A stretch of 64,000 nt of DNA from an uncultured Marinoscillum sp. (GCA_902523065.1 CABYXZ010000002.1:287737-351736); one strand, 5' to 3'. Counted from the stretch's first letter, positions 18,731-26,073 are shown. Notes: generated by a model from the sequence alone, not told the origin. Made by a program: numbers and translations.

Positions 18731-19352
18731 AATATTTCTTTTTATTATCTGGCTTAATCAATTATTTGGTGTTTTTGGAATATTAATGATCGATTTTGAT
18801 CTTTTTTTATCTCTTTCGCCAATCTCATTAATTTTTACTTTTTTAATCGTAGTCTACTTAAATATTGAAGTTTCGTATAAGTCATTTGCTACTATAATTT
18901 TTATTTTTTTTCTGAGTATAATAAGCGAAATAATAGGAGTAAATTATGGCTTATTATTTGGATCATATTACTATGGTGAAAATTTAGGATATTCTATTTA
19001 CGGTGTTCCTCTTGTCATCGGGTTAAATTGGGTTGTACTTACTGTCTCATGTGGAAACATTGCTAGTTACTTCATTGAAAAAAATAAGTATTTAGCAATA
19101 TTCTTCGGATCTCTTCTTATGTTAATACTTGATGTAATAATGGAACAAGTATCAGGTAATATTGATTTTTGGTATTTTAATGATGAGAACTTAATATTTA
19201 ATTACATTACTTGGTTTATTTTAGGAGCATGTAATCAGTACTTTTACCAAAGTTTAAATTACAGAAAGAACTTAGTTATATCGGTAAACGTTTATCTATC
19301 ATTTATTGTATTTTTTCTAATATTATTCACTTATCTAATATTTCTTATATGA
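18699..19352 (+). CDS. cruF: CruF-like carotenoid 1',2'-hydratase (DUF422 membrane protein)
   Basis: About 217 residues with some seven membrane segments. The segments GVNYGLLFGSYYYGENLG, GVPLVIGLNWVVLT and MLILDVIMEQVSGNIDFW match the DUF422/CruF family, which adds water across the psi end of carotenes in myxol and saproxanthin synthesis. The start is uncertain: no ATG precedes the first membrane helix, so translation must begin at a TTG (18699 or 18714) inside crtD. An overlap of 17-32 bases implies coupling to crtD. Its ATGA end overlaps the next gene. Confidence 0.83.
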   Translation: MYPILLKNLTKIFLFIIWLNQLFGVFGILMIDFDLFLSLSPISLIFTFLIVVYLNIEVSYKSFATIIFIFFLSIISEIIGVNYGLLFGSYYYGENLGYSIYGVPLVIGLNWVVLTVSCGNIASYFIEKNKYLAIFFGSLLMLILDVIMEQVSGNIDFWYFNDENLIFNYITWFILGACNQYFYQSLNYRKNLVISVNVYLSFIVFFLILFTYLIFLI

Positions 19353-19924
19353 ATAACCTTGTTATAGTAAGTCACCCTGATAAAAAATCATTCTGCTACA
19401 ACGGAATATTTCAAACAATCTTAGATGAGATTAAAGGAACAAAAGAAAATTTAGAAATTATTGACCTGTACAATGAACCATTTTCAAACCCAAAACCAGA
19501 ATTAATTACCAAATATCAAAATCTTATAAAATGGTCCAATAAAATATATTTTATTTCTCCAGTCTGGTGGTTTAGACTTACTCCAAGAATGGAGATGTTT
19601 TTTGATTTAGTTTTTACGCCTGGATTTGCTTTTGACTTTGTTAATATCACTAAAATTTATGCTTACCCTAAGTCATACTTAAAAGATAAAAAAATTAGAA
19701 CTTATATGACTCATGGAGCTCCAGCTTTACCGGTAATGACTCTGTATTTAAATTCTATTAAGCTTCGTCTTGTTATGGGTGTATATAGTTTTGTGTTTGG
19801 ATGGAAACCCTCTTTATGGTTTAAGACCAAACAATTCTGGTCTGTTCCTTTTACAACTGAAAAGAAAAGATTAAAATATTTAGAAGTTGTCAAAAAAGAT
19901 CTTAGAAAAGATTTAAATAAATGA
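19349..19924 (+). CDS. NAD(P)H-dependent oxidoreductase, flavodoxin-like fold (KefF/quinone reductase type)
   Basis: A 191-residue protein. It starts MNNLVIVSHPDKKSFCYNG, the FMN-binding start of the NAD(P)H dehydrogenase (quinone) family, and has ISPVWWFRLTPRMEMFFD and AYPKSYLKDKKIRTYMTHGAP in the expected places. It would pass two electrons from NAD(P)H to a quinone or similar acceptor. The ATG overlaps the cruF stop (ATGA at 19349-19352), so it is part of the carotenoid operon, though no link to carotenoids is shown. Confidence 0.85.
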   Translation: MNNLVIVSHPDKKSFCYNGIFQTILDEIKGTKENLEIIDLYNEPFSNPKPELITKYQNLIKWSNKIYFISPVWWFRLTPRMEMFFDLVFTPGFAFDFVNITKIYAYPKSYLKDKKIRTYMTHGAPALPVMTLYLNSIKLRLVMGVYSFVFGWKPSLWFKTKQFWSVPFTTEKKRLKYLEVVKKDLRKDLNK

Positions 19925-19958
19925 TAAGATTATATTTTTTAAATTTTTCAATGATTCA

Positions 19959-20309
19959 ATGGAATTAAATTTTATAATATTATTTTCAGCCTTCTCATTT
20001 ATAATTTATGGTTACAGTTCCTTCATGTCTAAAAGGATGATATCTGAGTATTCAAGATGGGGTTTTACAGATCAAAGAAAAATAATTGGTTTTTTCCAAT
20101 TACTTGGAGGAATTGGTTTAATAGTTGGAATTAAAGTAAATGTTTTGCTTTTTATAACATCACTTTCTTTTATAATTATGATGCTTTTTGCTATAGTTGT
20201 CAGGATAAAAATAAAAGATGGAATAGTTGAAACTTTACCAGCAATAACTTACTTGTTCTTGAATATAATGATCTTTTACAAGTCAAGTGAGATAATTTTT
20301 AATGCTTGA
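19959..20309 (+). CDS. DoxX-like membrane protein
   Basis: A 116-residue protein with four membrane segments. The pattern FTDQRKIIGFFQLLGGIGLIVGI followed by two more helices fits the DoxX-like family (short landmark GFFQLLGGIGLIVG). The function of such proteins is poorly defined; some associate with oxidoreductases. It follows the flavodoxin-like gene by 34 bases and is probably the last gene of the carotenoid operon. Confidence 0.7.
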   Translation: MELNFIILFSAFSFIIYGYSSFMSKRMISEYSRWGFTDQRKIIGFFQLLGGIGLIVGIKVNVLLFITSLSFIIMMLFAIVVRIKIKDGIVETLPAITYLFLNIMIFYKSSEIIFNA

Positions 20310-20348
20310 TTGAAAAAAATATTTTATAAGGAAAATATAATAAAAAAA

Positions 20349-20516
20349 TTATCTTTCTTTTTTTGTTTTATTAAACTCTTGAAGTTCAGGATCGTTGGCA
20401 AATTCTTCCTTTTGTTGATTAGAAGCTTTAATTATCATATAAACATAACCTGTTAGGTACAAAATGAAAACGATTAGTCCTATAACGAACATTGAAAAAG
20501 GAACAGGAGTACTCAT
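20349..20516 (-). CDS. small single-pass membrane protein (55 residues)
   Basis: A 55-residue reading frame. It starts MSTPVPFSMFVIGLIVFILY, with one membrane helix at about 8-30 and a charged tail ending KTKKER. Its ATG overlaps the stop of the next gene upstream (ATGA), which supports it as a real, translationally coupled gene. I do not recognise a family. The two-gene layout resembles small accessory subunits of a transporter, but no transporter is nearby. Confidence 0.65.
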   Translation of the reverse strand: MSTPVPFSMFVIGLIVFILYLTGYVYMIIKASNQQKEEFANDPELQEFNKTKKER

Positions 20517-20725
20517 TTTGAAATTCTTTTTTCTCTGTCTCTTCTTCTCTGTCTAATTGCAACAGAAAAACCAAGTATAGAGGGAACCCATATACCAACA
20601 AAAATACCCTCAAGCTTCTGACCGCTAAACCATAAGGATACCGAATATAAAAATGAAAAGAATGCAAGTATAATAGGATAGTAATCACCCCAAAAATCAA
20701 GTAACCAAATAATTTTATTTTTCAT
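20513..20725 (-). CDS. small two-helix membrane protein (70 residues)
   Basis: A 70-residue protein with two hydrophobic segments (about 14-32 and 40-56) and a strongly basic end (RQRRRDREKR). It overlaps the 55-residue gene downstream by 4 bases. No family recognised. It opens the accessory stretch and is divergent from the NMT1/THI5-like gene. Confidence 0.65.
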   Translation of the reverse strand: MKNKIIWLLDFWGDYYPIILAFFSFLYSVSLWFSGQKLEGIFVGIWVPSILGFSVAIRQRRRDREKRISK

Positions 20726-20801
20726 TTTAATAATACTTTAACATTATTATAACTGCATTAATTAAATAATGTTTTAAAATAATTAATTAATAGATTAGAA
20801 T

Positions 20802-21710
20802 ATGAAAAAAATAAAACTTGCTCTTGACTGGACGCCTAACATAAATCATATAGGTTTTTTTGTTGCAAAAGAGAAAGGCTTTTATAAAGAAAATGATTTA
20901 AAAGTTGAATTTTCAACACCTGATCTTGACGATTATTTAATTACTCCAGCAAAAAAAGTTGAGATGAATATATCTGACTTTGGACTTTGTCCTACTGAAA
21001 GTTTAATAAGTTTCAGAACAAAGAAAAATCCATTTATATTAAAAGGTCTTATGACTATATTTCAAGAAGATGTAAGTGCTATAGCTACTCTTAAGTCTAA
21101 TAATATTCTTAGACCAAAATATTTAGATGGTAGATCATATGCATCTTATAAGGCTAGATATGAAGATAAAATTGTGAAGAAAATGATAATTAACGATGGT
21201 GGTATAGGAAACTTAAAAATATTTTATCCAAAAAGACTTGGTATCTGGAATACTTTAATTGAAAGTAAATATGATTCTACATGGATTTTTATTAATTGGG
21301 AGGGAGTTGAGGCATCAAAAAAGAATATTGATCTTGAACTATATAAAATGAGTGATTTTGGGATACCCTACTCTTACTCACCAATTCTTTTTTCTTCGAG
21401 TGATTACATCAATAATAACTCTAATACTGTAAAAAAATTTATTGAATCCTCTAGAAAAGGCTACACCTATTGCTATGAAAATATGGATGAGGCTGTAAGT
21501 ATACTTAATAAGTTTGTTCCTATAACTGATAAAGGAATTGATTTAATTGAATGTTTGAAAATATCAATAGATCATTTTGGCTCAAAAGAAAATTTTGGAA
21601 AAATTGATTTAAAAAAAATTGACATATTCTTGAAATGGCTGAAAGATAATAATATTGAAAATAATTCTTTTATAGCAAATGATATCATCTCTAATATAGG
21701 GATTCATTAA
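20802..21710 (+). CDS. NMT1/THI5-like pyrimidine-binding protein without signal peptide
   Basis: A 302-residue protein starting LALDWTPNINHIGFFVAKEKGFY after MKKIK, the signature of the NMT1/THI5/ThiY group (short landmark DWTPNINHIGF). Bacterial ThiY members are exported binding proteins of a pyrimidine-precursor ABC transporter. This one has no signal peptide or lipobox and no permease or ATPase gene nearby. The cysteine cluster (CCCFC) of fungal THI5 is absent. It could be a cytoplasmic binding protein or an enzyme. A TAGATTAG box lies 3 bases before the ATG, suggesting a leaderless mRNA. Confidence 0.75.
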   Translation: MKKIKLALDWTPNINHIGFFVAKEKGFYKENDLKVEFSTPDLDDYLITPAKKVEMNISDFGLCPTESLISFRTKKNPFILKGLMTIFQEDVSAIATLKSNNILRPKYLDGRSYASYKARYEDKIVKKMIINDGGIGNLKIFYPKRLGIWNTLIESKYDSTWIFINWEGVEASKKNIDLELYKMSDFGIPYSYSPILFSSSDYINNNSNTVKKFIESSRKGYTYCYENMDEAVSILNKFVPITDKGIDLIECLKISIDHFGSKENFGKIDLKKIDIFLKWLKDNNIENNSFIANDIISNIGIH

Positions 21711-21720
21711 AACCTCTATT

Positions 21721-21766
21721 TTACCAACTATAGGGGAGTGTTCCATCCACGTTTCACTTGATAATT
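21721..21766 (+). repeat. intergenic repeat element R, copy 1 (degenerate)
   Basis: TTACC-(4)-TAGGGG-AGTGTTCCATCCACG, then TTTCACTTGATAATT. It aligns with copies R2-R4 with several substitutions and a 4-base insertion. The TTG at 21758-21760 is 20 bases before TACTTTAG (21781-21788), which is 4 bases before the ATG of the next gene, so the 3' half appears to be the promoter. Confidence 0.7.
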
Positions 21767-21792
21767 GCTTATAATAATAGTACTTTAGAAAT

Positions 21793-22173
21793 ATGAAAAA
21801 ATTAAATCAAAAATCAGATGAGGTGACAGTTATAATTGAAGTCTCATTTAAGGAAAATTTTAATGAAGTGAAAAAATACATCAGAGAAGAGCAGTGTCCT
21901 TTATTTTTTAATCTTAACGATGATGGCATAATCAGATTCGAATGGTTTGTAGATGAAGATGAAAAAGGTGGAACTCTAATTGAAGTATTTAAAAATTCAA
22001 ATGTTTGGGAAGAACTTGGAAATAAGATAATTGGATCTCCTGTTAATATCCGATTCATGGAGTTGTTTAATGTCGAGAAGTTAAGTGTTTTGGGAGAAAT
22101 TAATGAAAGTTTTAAAGAAAAAATAAAAGGTTTAAATCCAGTTGTTAAATCTTATGTCGGAGGAATCAGATAA
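21793..22173 (+). CDS. uncharacterised small protein, possibly antibiotic-monooxygenase-like (ABM) fold
   Basis: A 126-residue soluble protein. The segment EVTVIIEVSFKENFNEVKKYI, then RFEWFVDEDEKGGTLIEVF, has the strand-helix-strand spacing of dimeric alpha/beta-barrel ABM proteins; I use the short landmark EWFVDEDEKGGTLIEVF. No haem or flavin motif is visible, so this is a weak fold guess. It follows repeat copy R1, and its stop codon lies inside the 3' half-copy R6 that drives the next gene. Confidence 0.55.
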   Translation: MKKLNQKSDEVTVIIEVSFKENFNEVKKYIREEQCPLFFNLNDDGIIRFEWFVDEDEKGGTLIEVFKNSNVWEELGNKIIGSPVNIRFMELFNVEKLSVLGEINESFKEKIKGLNPVVKSYVGGIR

Positions 22174-22198
22174 TTATTCTTTTTGATATCTTTATTTT
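22169..22198 (+). promoter_or_regulatory. repeat R, 3' half only (copy R6), promoter of the broken small gene
   Basis: GATAATTATTC, TTTTTG, ATATCTTTATTTT, then ATG. It is almost identical to the promoter half of R4 (25816-25845). The TATCTTTA box is at 22187-22194 and ends 4 bases before the ATG, exactly as in R4 and R5. The GGGG/CCCC half of the element is missing, and the half-copy is fused to the stop of the preceding gene. Confidence 0.65.
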
Positions 22199-22354
22199 AT
22201 GGAGTGAATAAAAGCATTTTTAAAAGGTTGGAAAGAGGAAAATAAAAAAGATTGGTGGACAATTAAAGACACATTATTTTTCATTTTTTGTGTTATTGTA
22301 TTTTGGTTATTCGGTGATGATATAAAAGCCTTTATAATATCATTTTTTAATTAA
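22199..22354 (+). pseudogene. small membrane protein gene with in-frame TGA at codon 3
   Basis: The ATG at 22199 has the same promoter spacing as the intact genes after R4 and R5. The frame reads M-E-stop-IKAFLKGWKEENKKDWW and continues with a membrane helix (TLFFIFCVIVFWLFG) to TAA at 22352. One base change (TGA for TGG) would restore a 51-residue protein beginning MEWIKAF. It may be a recent pseudogene, a sequencing error or a UGA readthrough. I see no alternative ATG, GTG or TTG start that keeps the helix with its preceding region. Confidence 0.55.
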
Positions 22355-22418
22355 TACCCTCTATAATATCCTTAACCCTTTAAACAACCCAGTATCCTTT
22401 CTTAATAAAATTTGAGGT

Positions 22419-22898
22419 CTATTCGTAAAATACCTTTATATCTGGATTGCAATTAGAATCAGAAGAAGGTGATACTTCAATTACTGTTCTTTTATCTTCA
22501 TAAAAATTAACTAACACCTCTTTTTTAATATCAAAATAATCTGGAATATTATCTCTATAAAATCCTAAAGTTTCATTTGGAATATTTGGTGTATCACAAT
22601 CAAATGTTAAAATAACTTTAATATTATTAGTGTCTGCTAGTTTCGTTATATCTACATCAAAAGTCTGATAATTTGAATCCATCTGCAGATTCTCATTCCT
22701 ATAAATAGGAATTATATCATAAAATATTTTATTATTTAAATTAATTTGTCTTGTCCAGAACATATCAGTAGTCACACAACTATAACCACTAATACTTGTA
22801 CATTCCCAAGACATACGTAACTGATAAGAGTTCTCAAAAACAACTTCTTCTTTACTGCAACTAAAAAGAATAAATGATAAGATTAATAGGTATCTCAT
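22419..22898 (-). CDS. lipoprotein of unknown function
   Basis: A 159-residue protein with a lipoprotein signal (LSFILFSCSKEE). Four cysteines remain in the mature part, apart from the lipobox cysteine. No domain recognised. A CTAAATTA sequence (TAATTTAG on its strand, 22902-22909) ends 3 bases before the ATG, so the mRNA may be leaderless. Repeat copy R2 lies just upstream. Confidence 0.65.
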   Translation of the reverse strand: MRYLLILSFILFSCSKEEVVFENSYQLRMSWECTSISGYSCVTTDMFWTRQINLNNKIFYDIIPIYRNENLQMDSNYQTFDVDITKLADTNNIKVILTFDCDTPNIPNETLGFYRDNIPDYFDIKKEVLVNFYEDKRTVIEVSPSSDSNCNPDIKVFYE

Positions 22899-22939
22899 AA
22901 TCTAAATTACAAATTTCCGTTAAAAACTTACAAACTTTC

Positions 22940-22980
22940 TTACCATAGGGGATTGTTCCAACCCCGTTTTATTTGAGAAG
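22940..22980 (+). repeat. intergenic repeat element R, copy 2
   Basis: TTACCATAGGGGATTGTTCC, AACCCCG, TTTTATTTGAGAAG. The core is nearly identical to R3. No rightward gene follows, since the next gene runs leftward and ends at 23031. This copy therefore stands alone on the plus side but lies upstream of the leftward lipoprotein gene. Confidence 0.75.
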
Positions 22981-23030
22981 ACTGATTAGTTTTTACTACT
23001 ATAATTCTTAATTCTATTAAATTGATTAGT

Positions 23031-24467
23031 TCAAATTCTCTTCACAATATCCAAACATTTTACATCTAGATCATCCATAGGATTATTCATAAAATCTATT
23101 ATTATTTTATATCTACATTCAAGTTGACCACCTCCATGACCTGCTTCATTTACAATAAATAAGTAATGATTTTTTAGACCTTTTGCCATGATTTTACCAT
23201 TTTCAGGTGGAGTAACTGGATCATACTTATTTACTGTTATTAAGGTTGGAACTAGAGATTTTTTCAATTTTTTTTCTTTTTTACTTAAAGTATTTTCATG
23301 GAAATTGTTCATTGATAAATATGCGGATGTAAAAAAACCAAGTTTCGTTGGAAAAAATCTTAGTTTGTCATAAATCTTGTTGATGTATTTCTCATCATAT
23401 TTGATATTAAACATTTCATACTTTTCAACGGCTAACCACATTGCATAATTATATGAGTCTCTAAATGAATTTGTTATTAAATCTTCAATTATTGGACCAC
23501 CTTCATCTTCATATTCTTTTATCAGTAATGGTATTTTAGTTAGTGCATCATTGCTATAAAGTAACCGTCTTATGAAATATAATCCTTCATGTGCGTTTAA
23601 ATAATACGGCTCATTATTAATATCTATTTTGATTGATTTTTTTTCAAGTTTTTTTAAAACTTTGTTATAGGTATCTTTTAAGTCTGGATATAACTTACTA
23701 CACTCATAGTTACTACTACAATACTCAAATACTCTTGATAATGATTTTGAATATGAAATAAGCCTACTAACTAACATGTCTCCAACAAGGGGATTGGGTG
23801 AATTTAATATTACAGAATTCAATTTGGAAGGATGTAATTCTTGGGTTATTCTCCCAAGTCTTGTTCCGTATGAACCTCCGTATAAATTATACTTTTCAAA
23901 TCCTAATACATTCATAATAGTATTAACATCATTTGCTGATTGGAAGGTATTATACTTACTAAGATCGATTCCCTTTCTTTTAGCATCATCAACATAGAGG
24001 TTTATTATTTTTTGAATTTCAAAATTTTCCTTTTCAAAACTCAAGTCTTTTCTGAAAGTAGAGAAAAAATCTTTACTCATATTTTTTAGAGGAGAGGAGA
24101 ATCCAATTCCTCTTTGATCAAAGATAATTATCTTCCTGTTTACTGAAATAGGATTATCTAACCAGCTTTGGACTCTTCTTTCAGTTATTGCTGATCCGCC
24201 GGGCCCACCTGTTAATATAATTAGAGGATCAATGAATTCTTTATCTTTCTGATTAATTACCACTAAAGATATATCAATTTTATTGTCGGAATTATTGTAA
24301 TGATCTTCAGGAACCTCTATTCTTCCACATGAATATCTGATATTTTCAGATATATTAAAATCTTGACACGGTAGTTTTTTGAATTCTTTACCAAATAGGT
24401 TTACTACAAATAGAAATTGTAAAAATGTGACGTTAATAAAGAAATGAATTATTTTATTTTTATTCAA
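23031..24467 (-). CDS. secreted alpha/beta hydrolase, S33 tripeptidyl/prolyl aminopeptidase type
   Basis: A 478-residue protein with an N-terminal signal-like hydrophobic segment. The hydrolase core shows the oxyanion motif LTGGPGGSA, the nucleophile elbow YGGSYGTRLG, the acid in TVNKYDPVTPPENG and the histidine in NEAGHGG. The late position of the acid and histidine fits the TAP-like C-terminal domain of tripeptidyl aminopeptidases. It probably trims peptides in the periplasm. It forms a separate unit within the accessory stretch. Confidence 0.85.
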   Translation of the reverse strand: MNKNKIIHFFINVTFLQFLFVVNLFGKEFKKLPCQDFNISENIRYSCGRIEVPEDHYNNSDNKIDISLVVINQKDKEFIDPLIILTGGPGGSAITERRVQSWLDNPISVNRKIIIFDQRGIGFSSPLKNMSKDFFSTFRKDLSFEKENFEIQKIINLYVDDAKRKGIDLSKYNTFQSANDVNTIMNVLGFEKYNLYGGSYGTRLGRITQELHPSKLNSVILNSPNPLVGDMLVSRLISYSKSLSRVFEYCSSNYECSKLYPDLKDTYNKVLKKLEKKSIKIDINNEPYYLNAHEGLYFIRRLLYSNDALTKIPLLIKEYEDEGGPIIEDLITNSFRDSYNYAMWLAVEKYEMFNIKYDEKYINKIYDKLRFFPTKLGFFTSAYLSMNNFHENTLSKKEKKLKKSLVPTLITVNKYDPVTPPENGKIMAKGLKNHYLFIVNEAGHGGGQLECRYKIIIDFMNNPMDDLDVKCLDIVKRI

Positions 24468-24550
24468 AATTGTAAAGTTATTTTGATTTGAATTATTAAT
24501 AAATATAGTATTATAATTAAATTTTTTAGAGGATTCAATACGATTTAAAA

Positions 24551-24643
24551 TTATACTAAGAAATTTAGTTTAATAGAAAAGATTAGTAATCCAATCATTC
24601 CAAGAAGAAGTAAAATTGCTATTAGTCTGTATGGTTTTTTCAT
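24551..24643 (-). CDS. 30-residue single-helix membrane peptide
   Basis: The frame reads MKKPYRLIAILLLLGMIGLL and ten further residues to TAA. It is almost all one membrane helix with a basic start. Its ATG overlaps the TGA of the 84-residue gene upstream (24640-24643), the same coupling seen at 20513. This is short, so the case rests on coupling and composition. Confidence 0.45.
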   Translation of the reverse strand: MKKPYRLIAILLLLGMIGLLIFSIKLNFLV

Positions 24644-24894
24644 TTATTCTTTTTCCAATATTCTTCCCAAGTCAATGGTGGTTTCTCAAATTTAATTAAT
24701 GCTAGTGCAGCTCCTACCATCATGTAAAATATAAAGTCATTATCCCATCTAAGAGAATCTAAAGAACCTCTTATAAAAAATTGAATTACAAAAAGTAATA
24801 GAAGCATTGCTATTCCTCCAAAAATTGAAATAAATAAATTTCTAAATGTAAATCCTGTTTTTAAAAATTTTAATAGTAGAAATACTTTTTTCAT
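24640..24894 (-). CDS. small membrane protein (84 residues)
   Basis: Two hydrophobic segments at about 18-42 and 54-68, basic at both ends, with a final KPPLTWEEYWKKNK. I do not recognise a family. It lies 10 bases after the 76-residue membrane gene and is coupled to the 30-residue frame downstream, giving a three-gene leftward operon of small membrane proteins. Confidence 0.6.
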   Translation of the reverse strand: MKKVFLLLKFLKTGFTFRNLFISIFGGIAMLLLLFVIQFFIRGSLDSLRWDNDFIFYMMVGAALALIKFEKPPLTWEEYWKKNK

Positions 24895-24904
24895 TTATTC
24901 TTTA

Positions 24905-25135
24905 TTACCAATTCTTATAAAAGACGTATCCATTCTTATATATATTGACGACCAAATTAATTATCTCAATGGTGATTATAAGAAGTATAATAAATACTAA
25001 CATTTGTACACCCCATCTTTTCAAAGGTTTATTTTCTTTGCCTGCTAACCATTTTTTTCTTATATCATATCCATTATAGATTGCGAAAAAAAAAGTTACA
25101 ATAATTATGTTCCAGTTCCAATAATTAAGTTCCAT
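24905..25135 (-). CDS. small membrane protein (76 residues)
   Basis: Two membrane segments at about 8-22 and 42-66 flank a basic loop (DIRKKWLAGKENKPLKR). No family recognised. It is the first gene of the small-membrane-protein operon. CTAAACTA (25139-25146; TAGTTTAG on its strand) ends 3 bases before the ATG, so a leaderless start is likely. Repeat R3 lies 41 bases upstream, between this gene and the divergent DUF2059 gene. Confidence 0.6.
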   Translation of the reverse strand: MELNYWNWNIIIVTFFFAIYNGYDIRKKWLAGKENKPLKRWGVQMLVFIILLIITIEIINLVVNIYKNGYVFYKNW

Positions 25136-25176
25136 TACCTAAACTACAAATTCTCCTTTAGAATTCATAGACTCTC

Positions 25177-25218
25177 TTACCATAGGGGATTTTTCCAACC
25201 CCGCATCATTTGATAATT
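25177..25218 (+). repeat. intergenic repeat element R, copy 3
   Basis: TTACCATAGGGGATTTTTCC, AACCCCG, CATCATTTGATAATT. It sits between divergent genes starting at 25135 (-) and 25253 (+). TTTG at 25209-25212 can serve as a -33 element for the rightward gene, with a weaker TAATTTTT near 25234 as -7. Confidence 0.78.
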
Positions 25219-25252
25219 TTTTTTTATTCAAATTAATTTTTATAATTAATGT

Positions 25253-25741
25253 ATGAAATTCATTGTATTTTTATTGATAGCATTTTTTAATACAAATCAA
25301 ATAATTGCTCAGGATAAGAAAAGAAAGAAAAAGCAAGATATTGAAAATAGCTTAGACTTAGATAAAATTACTTTTGATGAAGCCGTAATAAAATTGCTTG
25401 AATTACAAAATTGGGAAGAAAATGTATTCAATCCACTTCTCAGTCAAACATATCAACTTGTCGGCGCTGATTTAATTTTGGATAAAGATGAATTAGAAGC
25501 CTTAAGACAAGAAGCCATAAAAGATTGGCATAAAATACAAATAAGAACTAATAAAAAATACTTTACTAAAGAAGACTTAATTGAGGTAATAAAATTTTTC
25601 AATACTGATGCAGGAAAAAAAATGAATAAAAACTTGTTAACTATTTCGCAGGAAAATTATTCTGAGGGTTATGAGTGGGGACTGCAATTTGGAAATAAAA
25701 TTAGAGAATTAATAAATAAAAAAAGGGAAGAAAAAAATTAA
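25253..25741 (+). CDS. secreted DUF2059-like protein
   Basis: A 162-residue protein with a signal peptide ending at IIAQDK, then a lysine-rich stretch. The C-terminal half (KKYFTKEDLIEVIKFFNTDAGKKM, landmark FTKEDLIEVIKFFNT) matches DUF2059, a helical domain of unknown role found in exported proteins. The last six residues, KREEKN, and the following bases are repeated at the end of the unrelated 67-residue gene at 26335. Confidence 0.75.
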   Translation: MKFIVFLLIAFFNTNQIIAQDKKRKKKQDIENSLDLDKITFDEAVIKLLELQNWEENVFNPLLSQTYQLVGADLILDKDELEALRQEAIKDWHKIQIRTNKKYFTKEDLIEVIKFFNTDAGKKMNKNLLTISQENYSEGYEWGLQFGNKIRELINKKREEKN

Positions 25742-25750
25742 CTAAGCTCT
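25721..25750 (+). repeat. 3'-end repeat, copy 1 (paired with 26315-26344)
   Basis: A 30-base sequence, AAAAGGGAAG then A7 then TTAACTAAGCTCT, with one mismatch to 26315-26344. It encodes the final residues REEKN and the stop of the DUF2059-like gene on the plus strand. On the minus strand it corresponds to the end of the ribbon-helix-helix-like gene, here without an intact frame. Confidence 0.75.
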
Positions 25751-25779
25751 TTTTAAGTCTTTTCTCATCAAACTCTATC

Positions 25780-25845
25780 TTACCATAGGGGATTTTCCCA
25801 ACGCCGTTTCATTTGATAATTATTGTTTTTTAATATCTTTATTTT
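25780..25845 (+). repeat. intergenic repeat element R, copy 4, with full promoter
   Basis: TTACCATAGGGGATTTTCCC, AACGCCG, TTTCATTTGATAATT, then promoter sequence. TTTG (25812-25815), 18 bases, TATCTTTA (25834-25841), 4 bases, ATG. This is the clearest -33/-7 arrangement among the copies. One arm of the GGGG/CCCC pair is mutated (CGCC). Confidence 0.78.
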
Positions 25846-26073
25846 ATGAAGTTCTGGGAAAGTCCTATTATAAAATCATTAGGTTGGAAAGAAGAGCCTA
25901 AAGGTATTGCTAAAGTTATGTCTGTTTGTATGCTGATTGTAATTGCAATGTCAATTTTTATGCCATCAAGTATTTTAGAAATAAAAATAGTATCAATAAT
26001 TACTTGGGCTTCAATAATCATTTTTTTTGTTTTATTAGCATTCGTTCTTTTGAAAAGATTATTTTCTAAATAA
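25846..26073 (+). CDS. small membrane protein (75 residues)
   Basis: A short amphipathic start (MKFWESPIIKSLGWKEEPKG) precedes two membrane segments at about 22-40 and 46-68 and a basic end. No family recognised. The ATG lies 4 bases after the TATCTTTA box of R4, leaving no room for a ribosome binding site. Its aromatic-lysine start resembles that of the broken gene at 22199 (KAFLKGWKEE), so the two may be distant relatives. Confidence 0.6.
   Translation: MKFWESPIIKSLGWKEEPKGIAKVMSVCMLIVIAMSIFMPSSILEIKIVSIITWASIIIFFVLLAFVLLKRLFSK

Noticed and set aside
20428..20700. A 90-codon leftward frame overlapping the 55- and 70-residue membrane genes
   Set aside because: It is in another frame and lacks a coherent domain or membrane pattern. 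The two smaller frames are joined by ATGA, which fits real genes.
22940..25821. Element R as integron attC sites
   Set aside because: The copies lack the paired core sites with GTT triplets, and no integrase gene is seen. The conserved part includes a promoter, unlike attC.
25839..26021. A 60-codon reverse frame over the 75-residue membrane gene
   Set aside because: It is antisense, and its stop lies in the R4 promoter. The rightward frame has the better promoter and a clear membrane-protein pattern.
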